A stretch of DNA of 64,000 nt, taken from Coriobacteriia bacterium (GTDB lineage: Bacteria; Actinomycetota; Coriobacteriia; Coriobacteriales; UBA8131). Below the pieces are notes generated by a model, which was not told the DNA's origin, did no database searches, and saw only the letters and a list, made by a program, of their open reading frames with translations. Positions 25,020 to 32,500 of the stretch are shown here, in pieces. The stretch covers positions 115,882-179,881 of the forward strand of contig WQXH01000001.1 in NCBI GenBank assembly GCA_009784945.1, given 5' to 3'. Position 1 is the stretch's first letter. Every line of letters begins with the position of its first letter. The position numbers and the translations under genes are program-made.

Positions 25020-25511
25020 CTAAATTACGTTAACTGTGTTGTCTGTAATGCGAATCTTGCCCTTGAGGGCTTTTACGACTTCGCCATCGGGCAGCAAGAT
25101 GTCAATTGAGTAGTAAACAATGCCAACAGGGAGGAGCATTTCTTCTCTAGTAAGCCTTATGGTTAACTCGCCTTCTAAAATGTTGTTGCCAACCGAATTA
25201 AGCTCTGTCCACTCGCTTCCGTCAAAAGCAACTGCCCTACCATTTTCTAAGAGCCAGCAGATGTCTCCACTCATGACACCAGGTAGCTCTTGTAAGCCAG
25301 CTGCGTCAATAGCAGAGTGACAGGCAACACGCCTTTTTACTAAAGCAGTATCATCAGTTTTGCTGTCTTCCCACTTCTCTTTGCGTATTACTAAGACGAC
25401 AACACAGCCGACCAGCTGAACTGGTGCTCCTGTTTCGATGTCAGATAGACTAATTTTTATCGGAGGGTTAGTCCCTCTCGGCCAGTCTCTGATGTTATAG
25501 GTGTTGCTCAT
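25020..25511 (-). CDS. Probable baseplate/tail protein, Ig-like
   Basis: The 163-residue protein is beta-rich. Its N-terminus (RDWPRGTNPPIKISLSDIETG) and later EGELTIRLTREEMLLPVGIVYYSIDILLPDG resemble the N-terminal domains of baseplate upper proteins that hold receptor-binding proteins. No direct family signature is seen. It overlaps the start region of the gene before by 4 bp. Confidence 0.5.
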   Translation of the reverse strand: MSNTYNIRDWPRGTNPPIKISLSDIETGAPVQLVGCVVVLVIRKEKWEDSKTDDTALVKRRVACHSAIDAAGLQELPGVMSGDICWLLENGRAVAFDGSEWTELNSVGNNILEGELTIRLTREEMLLPVGIVYYSIDILLPDGEVVKALKGKIRITDNTVNVI

Positions 25512-27136
25512 AGCTCACCTTCTTTCTTGCGCTCAAGCACGGGCTGTGAGCCTGGTGCTTGGATAACGCTGTTTGAGTTGACAGGTTGATATGAGTCCAG
25601 TGCTGTTTGGTAAGTCTTAGCTGCTGGGAGTGTGTAGGCTGATGTATACTGGTCTGCTTTCGTATTTGCTTGACTGTCGCTTGCTTGTTGTTGTTGATTC
25701 CCCCAGAAGTCCATCTGCTTTTGGTATGTGCCAGCTTGCTTCGCTGCGTAACTTTGCATTTCTTGAGAAGACATGTTCGAAGCGCTGTTAAGTCGATTGC
25801 CTTGTTGGTCAAACATAGTTCCGAACCAGTAGTTAGGGTTTGCGTAGATGGACATCTGCTCGTAGTTTTGCCCTGCTTGCTGACCAACTTTTCCCCAGTA
25901 GTCAGCCCATGCTTTAGCGCTTGATTGATTGAACTGGTTAGTGTATTGCGCCCTCTGATCTTCGAGAGTCATGCGAGCGTCACCATAGTTGGAGTCAGCT
26001 TCCCTCATGGCCTTGTTGTAGGCTAACGCCGTGACCTGGTTGGCATTATTTGCAGCTTCAGAGGCAATTTGACCGAGCCTTCCGCCAAGGGATGAGCCGC
26101 CCAGGTTATGTTGACTTAATATGCTGTTCGCTTCTCTGGAGTTTTTGACAGCATTGGATGCGGTCTCGTTTGACGACATGAGTAACTCTTGATTGTTCTT
26201 GAGTTTATCTGAAGCGTAGTCCTGGTCAATCTTTTGAAGGTTTCGATTGTACTGCTGCATGTAGCCGTCGAGCACAGACTGAGCTGCCCCGATTGCGTAG
26301 TCACGCTCAGCGCTTGATTGCATGGCGGTAACTTCTGCTTGAGCCTTTGCAGAAACAGCAGCGTTGTCAGCGTTGAGTGCCTTTTGTTGGTCAGCTTGCT
26401 GCTTTTGCCTGAGTTCTGAAGCTGACATACCACCGTTGTCTTCAGAAAACTGAGTTGAAACCGTGTTGCCCTTATCATCAGTAATGGTATAAGTTTTGAC
26501 GACTCGCACATTGTCGCCGTCTCCTGTGGTCGAAACACCGACAGAAACGTCAATGGTGTTTGCTTTATGTTTCACTTCTCCAAACTTAGTTTCCAGACCA
26601 GCCACTTTTGCTCTTTGGTCTAAGATGATTTGAGACTGGTTTTTATCCATACTAAAGTTCGGATACTGCATTTCAAGTCGTGCAAGCTCAATTTTCTCAA
26701 AGTTCAGCTGAGAGCCGACAGCCTCTGCCTCCTTTTTCCAGTAATCACCACTGGCAATCCAAAACTGAGCCTTTTGTTCATCTGTTGCATTTGGCTTGAG
26801 GGCTGCTGGTAGCTTCAAGTCGTTGGTTACAATCTTGACTGTGTTGTTAAGCGACAGATCGAACGAGGAAGGAGCTGCTGCTCCCCCACCGCCTCCACCG
26901 CCTCCACCCGAGAAGCCAAAGCTTGATGTCTGTGTTTGTTGGTCAGGATAAGGTGCGTTTAAGCCGGGAACTCGACCGACCTTACCAGCTGTAGCGCTTG
27001 TATTTGGAACAAATATTCCAGCTGAATTAAACGTGCCAGCCTGCCCTCCCAGTGTTGGGTCTGCAAGAGGGTTACCAACGTTGGGAAGTGGTGCGACTGG
27101 GCCTTGTGCGACTGGGCCTGTGTACCTGTTAACCAT
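25508..27136 (-). CDS. Internal virion / ejection-type protein, Gln/Ala-rich
   Basis: The 542-residue protein begins with a Pro/Gly-rich segment (nine consecutive Gly near residue 80). It continues as a long, mostly helical region rich in Gln, Ala, Asn and Ser with coiled-coil character and no cysteine that I can find. Podovirus internal core proteins, which leave the capsid with the DNA, look like this. It touches the portal gene (1-bp overlap) and probably sits on the portal inside the head. Confidence 0.5.
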   Translation of the reverse strand: MVNRYTGPVAQGPVAPLPNVGNPLADPTLGGQAGTFNSAGIFVPNTSATAGKVGRVPGLNAPYPDQQTQTSSFGFSGGGGGGGGGAAAPSSFDLSLNNTVKIVTNDLKLPAALKPNATDEQKAQFWIASGDYWKKEAEAVGSQLNFEKIELARLEMQYPNFSMDKNQSQIILDQRAKVAGLETKFGEVKHKANTIDVSVGVSTTGDGDNVRVVKTYTITDDKGNTVSTQFSEDNGGMSASELRQKQQADQQKALNADNAAVSAKAQAEVTAMQSSAERDYAIGAAQSVLDGYMQQYNRNLQKIDQDYASDKLKNNQELLMSSNETASNAVKNSREANSILSQHNLGGSSLGGRLGQIASEAANNANQVTALAYNKAMREADSNYGDARMTLEDQRAQYTNQFNQSSAKAWADYWGKVGQQAGQNYEQMSIYANPNYWFGTMFDQQGNRLNSASNMSSQEMQSYAAKQAGTYQKQMDFWGNQQQQASDSQANTKADQYTSAYTLPAAKTYQTALDSYQPVNSNSVIQAPGSQPVLERKKEGEL

Positions 27137-28863
27137 TACATCACCCCTTGTTGTCTAATTGGATTTGGGATTTGGGTCTGCATTGCTGGATTTGGTTGCC
27201 CTTGGCCTTCAGCCATTTGCATTGCCATTTCTGGTGGTATAGGTTGTCCTGCAAACGGGTCACCACCAGCAGGAGGCCCCATGTTTGGAGAGTCTAGGAA
27301 CGAGAGTTTTTTTGCAATGGCATCATTGTTGAGGCCACTGGCAAATACGATCTCTTTGATTAAGTCGTCAGCGATGCCAAGAGACATGACACGCTGGGCC
27401 AACATTGGAGACTGCTCTAGGAGACCCAACATCTTCATCACGCTGTCAAGCTTCATAGCATCAACATCATTGTTACCTGAGTCAATGTCTATCTCATAGT
27501 CGTACATGTTTAGCTCATTTTCCACCAGCACTACACCATCTTGTACGAACCTCTCAGGAGCTATAGGCATAAGACGCTGTACATACTCCTGACTTACCTC
27601 AACTAAGAAGGTCTCCGGGAGATTGTGGAAGTAGATTTTTAGAGACTCAACACAGAGTTGCTCTAAGAAGAGTTTGAGCGAGTGCTGGGTCTGGTTATCA
27701 GCAGCGTCAATGTTAGACTGTGCTTGTTTAATTGCGGTTGGCGTTTTGCCTATAGCAGCAGAGCTGGTCACATCACCAGAGACGTTAGCCACAGGGTTAT
27801 CAGCTATCTGGAATATAAGCGCTTGGTCGGCACTGTGGTTTTGGTTGTAGTTCAAAAGGCTAGGTGTCTCTAGCTTGAACGGATCAAGCTTTGCTTCTTG
27901 GGGCAACGTGATAAGTGTCCCTGGCTTTACTTGAACTTTACCGACATTGTAGCCACGCAATATGAGCATTGGATCAATCTCAAGTTCCTGGGCTTTCCTT
28001 CTAGATTGCTGTGACTGGTCAAGGTCAATTTGGATACCACCTATGAGCGACAGCAATGAGCACCCATATGCCGTGAGGTCGTCGTGGTCGTTGTAATATG
28101 TTACGTGTCCCCTGCTTGGAAGCTCCTTTTTTTGAATGGTCAACTCGGAGTTGCCTGGCATGAAGATATAAAGCATGTACTTGCCATCTTCTAAGACGTA
28201 GTAGCGAACAACTTCGTAACCCAAGTTTGGCACATTGGCTCGGATGTTGGCTTCACTTTGAAGTTTCAATGAGCGAGAAGATGGTTTACTTTCTAGCAGC
28301 TCCTTCAGCGCCTTTTTGTCTAACGTGTCGTCTTCGCCTGCTGCCTTTATGAGTGCCTTAATGTCTTCTTCTGACCACCAGTCTCGGATGAACACGTCAC
28401 CATCGTTAATATTTTTGACGCCAGGAGCCGGGAACACATCTGCCCAGTAGTGCATCTTGAAATCGACAGTGTAAGCACCATTAACCTTAGTGAAGTAAGG
28501 CGTAACTGTCTTAAAGCCAAAGGTTAAGCCGTCTCTGATAACGACCCAGCAGGACTGAATGAGCCCCTCTTGCAGACGAGCAAAACGAAAGAAAATCTCC
28601 TCGACAATGAATTCGCATATGACACACATGAATTCATTGGCGATATTTCTTAGTTTTCCTTTTGGCATTTGCTTGAGAACTCGCTGAGCTTTCTTTATAA
28701 TAAGCGAAGCACTCGTCCCCTCGCCGTAAGGGAACGGGTTGCTACCGTAAGTTCTTGCGGCAACATTGCCAGCTAGTTTTTGGTACTGAGAGAACGTTCC
28801 CTCGAACTGCTGTGCCTGTTGCCTGGCTTCGGAGTAATTGTCTTTGATCTTAGTTATGTCCAC
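27136..28863 (-). CDS. Portal (head-tail connector) protein
   Basis: The 575-residue protein looks like a podovirus-type portal. It has an N-terminal helical region, then IRDGLTFGFKTVTPYF and MHYWADVFPAPGVKN (wing region), a long clip/stem region, and a C-terminal part with SAAIGKTPTAIKQAQSN and KLFLEQL. The Pro/Gly/Gln/Met-rich tail suits a barrel or crown. A GTG start at 28863 follows AGGAG. The portal is far from capsid and terminase, a shuffled order. Confidence 0.65.
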   Translation of the reverse strand: MDITKIKDNYSEARQQAQQFEGTFSQYQKLAGNVAARTYGSNPFPYGEGTSASLIIKKAQRVLKQMPKGKLRNIANEFMCVICEFIVEEIFFRFARLQEGLIQSCWVVIRDGLTFGFKTVTPYFTKVNGAYTVDFKMHYWADVFPAPGVKNINDGDVFIRDWWSEEDIKALIKAAGEDDTLDKKALKELLESKPSSRSLKLQSEANIRANVPNLGYEVVRYYVLEDGKYMLYIFMPGNSELTIQKKELPSRGHVTYYNDHDDLTAYGCSLLSLIGGIQIDLDQSQQSRRKAQELEIDPMLILRGYNVGKVQVKPGTLITLPQEAKLDPFKLETPSLLNYNQNHSADQALIFQIADNPVANVSGDVTSSAAIGKTPTAIKQAQSNIDAADNQTQHSLKLFLEQLCVESLKIYFHNLPETFLVEVSQEYVQRLMPIAPERFVQDGVVLVENELNMYDYEIDIDSGNNDVDAMKLDSVMKMLGLLEQSPMLAQRVMSLGIADDLIKEIVFASGLNNDAIAKKLSFLDSPNMGPPAGGDPFAGQPIPPEMAMQMAEGQGQPNPAMQTQIPNPIRQQGVM

Positions 28864-28885
28864 TAGGCGCTCCTAACGGTCGGGA

Positions 28886-28913
28886 ACCATTTTCGTGACG
28901 TTGCGAAAATGGT
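28886..28913. other. Perfect hairpin between portal and cassette
   Basis: ACCATTTTCG at 28886-28895 pairs without mismatch with CGAAAATGGT at 28904-28913 around an 8-nt loop. It lies between the divergent starts of the portal gene (minus) and the two-gene cassette (plus). It may be an operator, or an RNA processing site in the late transcript. Confidence 0.65.
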
Positions 28914-28953
28914 GTAGATGGGTGCTGGTCTTTTGAGGGGTGTAGGTGGTTTC

Positions 28954-29121
28954 ATGAACGAGTACTGCCCAAATTGCGATGCTGTAGTTTTAGACAGTAC
29001 GGTTGAATGCCCAGAGTGCTCAGTCAGATTTATTAGTATTAGTGAAGGCGTGCTTATGGTTGCGGTGCCAGAGAAAACTGGCAAGTGCCCTGAGTGTGGG
29101 TTCACCGTAGTCAGCATTTGA
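28954..29121 (+). CDS. Small zinc-ribbon protein of the reversed cassette
   Basis: The 55-residue protein has CPNC, CPEC and CPEC knuckles in order (MNEYCPNCDAV, VECPECSVRF, GKCPECGFTV), a clear zinc-ribbon arrangement. ATG 28954 is used because AGGTGG lies just upstream. An ATG at 28918 would add 12 residues without a ribosome-binding site. It runs opposite to the late operon and is followed by a membrane protein gene, forming a likely moron cassette. Confidence 0.6.
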   Translation: MNEYCPNCDAVVLDSTVECPECSVRFISISEGVLMVAVPEKTGKCPECGFTVVSI

Positions 29122-29142
29122 TTTTTTAGAAAGGAGGAACCA

Positions 29143-29544
29143 ATGCTCAACCAAATGTTTGAACCGACAAACGACTTCTCAGTCATTGAAGCGCTATCTT
29201 TATATTTATCAATTTTGCCTTGGCATGTGGTCGCTGTCCTTGTTATTACTATTCTATTGTTACCGTTCTTTGCTTTGTGGAAGAGGATGGAGGATTCAGG
29301 GTCAGCAGAAAAGCTTAAGAAATCCGCCGCCGCCTTAGTAGCCGGAGCTGGTCTTGGTTTCTTCCCGGCTCTCCTGCTAACCTGTGTAGTTTTTTTCGCT
29401 GCTGCACAAATAAGGCCACACACAGGGCACATTCCGATTCTTGACGATGTTTCAGCTCTCGCAACTTTCTTCATTATCTTTGCAGCTTGCACCACTCTTG
29501 TCATCTTCTTGGCAAAGCCAAGCGAGAAAGATAGCGGCGCGTGA
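29143..29544 (+). CDS. Membrane protein of the reversed cassette
   Basis: The 133-residue protein has three strong hydrophobic segments: WHVVAVLVITILLLPFFAL (residues 27-45), the GFFPALLLTCVVFFAAA region, and FFIIFAACTTLVIFLA near the end. A short charged loop follows the first. An excellent GAAAGGAGG site lies 6 nt before the ATG, which supports this strand over the antisense frame. A lysogen-expressed membrane protein of this kind could protect the host against other phages. That is inference. Confidence 0.6.
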   Translation: MLNQMFEPTNDFSVIEALSLYLSILPWHVVAVLVITILLLPFFALWKRMEDSGSAEKLKKSAAALVAGAGLGFFPALLLTCVVFFAAAQIRPHTGHIPILDDVSALATFFIIFAACTTLVIFLAKPSEKDSGA

Positions 29545-29563
29545 CACGAGCATGGTACTGTGA

Positions 29564-32500
29564 TCATATCCTCACTCCTCCCGCTGTGTAACCTGTCTTG
29601 AAGCTGCTTTGAGCAGAACCGCCCTTTGCTAATCGCATGTAGTTGGTATCTGTTACTGGCTGGCTTGTCTCGCCCTTCTTGTACTTGACGGTGCTGGCTG
29701 TATTCTGGAAGTTCATGGGTTCTATTTTCATGCCTTTACCTGCGCTAACCGTAGGCTTGGAGTAGTCTAGAGTGATTGGTGCGTTCGGTTTTTTGCTTGT
29801 TGTTTCGCTGAATGATTGCTTTCCCTTGCCTTTGGGGAAGAACTGCTCTAATTTTAGGTCTGACAATGAGGGAACATGGTAACGAGTCGAGCCACCACCA
29901 CCGCCGCTTCCTCTGCGACCGCCGCCCGAGACACCTGAGCCGTCTCTGGAGCCTTTGGTTTCGTAGTACTTATTTTTGTTATGGTTACTATCTTTTCTTG
30001 AGCATCCTTTCCCTGCTCTTAGTGTGTCATACCACAAAAGTCTTTCATAAAGTTCGTAGTCCTCATCTTTTAGCTCTCTCCATTCAGTAAGATTGATTGA
30101 CCTATACAACTCTTGAAGTCTTGGGTCTATGTCGTAGATAAGATTGACTTCTGCCGCTGCAAGCTGATAAGCGAGGCTGTTTGTATACTGAAGGTTGCGG
30201 TCTGCTTCAGTAAGCTGATCAAGCAACTCCTTGTTATTCCACGTGGCTCTTAGATAAGTGAAGTTGTTGGTGTTGTCTTCTAGCCACTTACCTTGATCGT
30301 CAGTATCGAGAAGCCTGTAGGCTCTAAGAACTGCTAGGTCTTCCTCTGAGAGTGAGTCGCTATAGTCATAAGTGGTGCTAATTCCCTCAACATTAGAAAC
30401 GCCCAGTCTTTGCAAGGTCTCAGCGACAACTGCGCCTTTGTTTTCGTCTCTGGCCTTAAGCCATGCCTTTTGCTGTTCTTCTGGTGTCATTTCTTCCCAC
30501 TCATCTGACCTTACCAGCATGTCGAGCCTGTGCATAGCATTCATTCCGACCGCAGAGTAGACTGCGTGTTGTTCTTTCGTGTCAAGATTAATCCTGTTCC
30601 CATCAGCATCGTTGGCAACTATCGGTCTGTTCGACGGCATCACAGGAAGGTTAAGTGAATGGAGCCTTCTTGCGTTTTCGAGAACTGGGTGATCGTCATT
30701 AACATTGAGGCTCGCTATGGTAAACATTCTGAATCTGTCAAAATTCGTCAATTCTTGACCTATGGAATCTTGCTTGATGGGCATAAAGAACCGACCTCCA
30801 ACGCCTTTGACGGACGTTGCTGCCAGTCCCGCGAGCCAGCTTGTGATGTTGTCTTTTGACCATGGTACTTCATTGTTGATTGGCACATTTGAGTACCTTT
30901 GATACGGGTCGGCCAAACTTGTTGACTGATTAATGAAGGAGCCAAACGGGATTTGCATCTTTATCATGCCGGCTGCGAATGTCTGTAGGCCGCGAGGTGG
31001 CCCCTGTTCAATGTTGGAAAGAAAATGGCTTATGTCCTTGGTCGCTTTCAAGAGGTTCTCAGCCCCAGAAAAACTGCCAAAGCTATCTATAGAAGCAATT
31101 GTCGCATCAACAATTATTTTCTCAGGCGAATGGCCCCTCTTAACTCCGTCACCAAGCGTTGAATAAACAATAAATGGTGTAGCGAATCCACCAAGGTGAC
31201 GAGCTAGTTCAAGGTATGTATCTCCAACTTTTATTGAATACGGCTTTCTCCCTTCAGCCTCCCAGAGTGCGATCTCTTCGTCGCTGTCAGGCATTGCACC
31301 AGTCACCATTCCTACTATCCCAGCAAAAAAACCTAGAGCACCTACCTCAAGCCCAGACTTGCAGTCAACAACAGCCCTTCTAACTTCCAGGGCTCTTTCG
31401 AGCGACCCCTCCTTGGTGGACAGCATCGCTTTACCAAACTTTGCTATGCCGAGTGAGGCACGACTAAGGCCCCTCATGCCAACTCTAACCTGAACATTCC
31501 AGTAGCCAAACAAGGCTCTCTCCACAGTTTTAACTGCGTTTTCTTTTGCGAAACCTGATGCTGGTACTTTTTCTAAGAGTTCATTCAGCCCCTTTCTGAC
31601 GATTCCCGACAGGCTATAATTGACTGTTCCGAGTCCTTGTTCAAAATACATCTTCTCCTCAAAGATTGGGACAATCCCATCTGGGTCAACCAGAGACTTC
31701 AGGTATGCTTGCTCGATAGTCATGTTTGCATCCTTGTACCAGGCTATGGCAAACGACCTTGACATCCCTCTGATTGGCATGTCACCAAGCTGAGTAACAT
31801 AGGTTGTTATCTCTCTCATTACTGCACCAGCTGCGGTATTGTGCTTAACCTTTGATTTCCTGCTGTCACCTTTGGTTCTCAGTGCTGCGCGATCGGCCAT
31901 AGCACGACTGCCCTCAGCAAATGCCTCTTGCACTCCGTACCTGACAGCAGCCGCGCCCTCAAGACCTCTCGGAACCCCAATGTGACCAGCTGGCTGGACT
32001 TTTCTCGTCCCAATGACATCTCCTTTTGAATTTGTTACATCTATTGTTAGCTGACCACCTTTCGTCGCGATCCATTTGGCAAAGTTGAGGTTTATGGCCC
32101 TCGTTAAGGGTAGGTTCTCCTCAAAAGCAACCTGCCAACCATTCAGCTGGTCAAATATCCTACCAGCAGGACTTGACAACAGTGACATATCAACCCATGA
32201 GTGAAGGTAAATACCCTGCTGCTGAATATAGTCATAGAGCGCATTCTTTTTCTCTGATTTCTTCATGCCAGAATCATCAATGACCTTTGCGAACCACGCA
32301 TGTCTAGCAGCATCTTGTTGTCTAATACTTTTCTCAATCTCTGTAGCCCGTTTCCTGATGCCACTAAGGTCTTTGCTCGACTTGATGGAAGCCTCAGCTT
32401 CGATCTCAGTCCATAATCTTTGTCTCTCTTCAAGAAGTGGTTTGTACCCATCAGATATTGCCCTAGCGTCACTGAGAACTTCACTTGACAACTGTAGGCT

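Noticed and set aside
25495..25887. Minus-strand frame inside the internal virion protein gene
   Set aside because: It overlaps the 542-residue protein in another frame and has Lys/Thr/Gln-rich composition typical of frame-shifted reading.
28863..29567. 234-codon minus-strand frame between portal and the giant protein
   Set aside because: The plus strand here has two frames with good ribosome-binding sites, a clear zinc ribbon and three membrane spans. The antisense product is low in recognisable structure and has no start signal.
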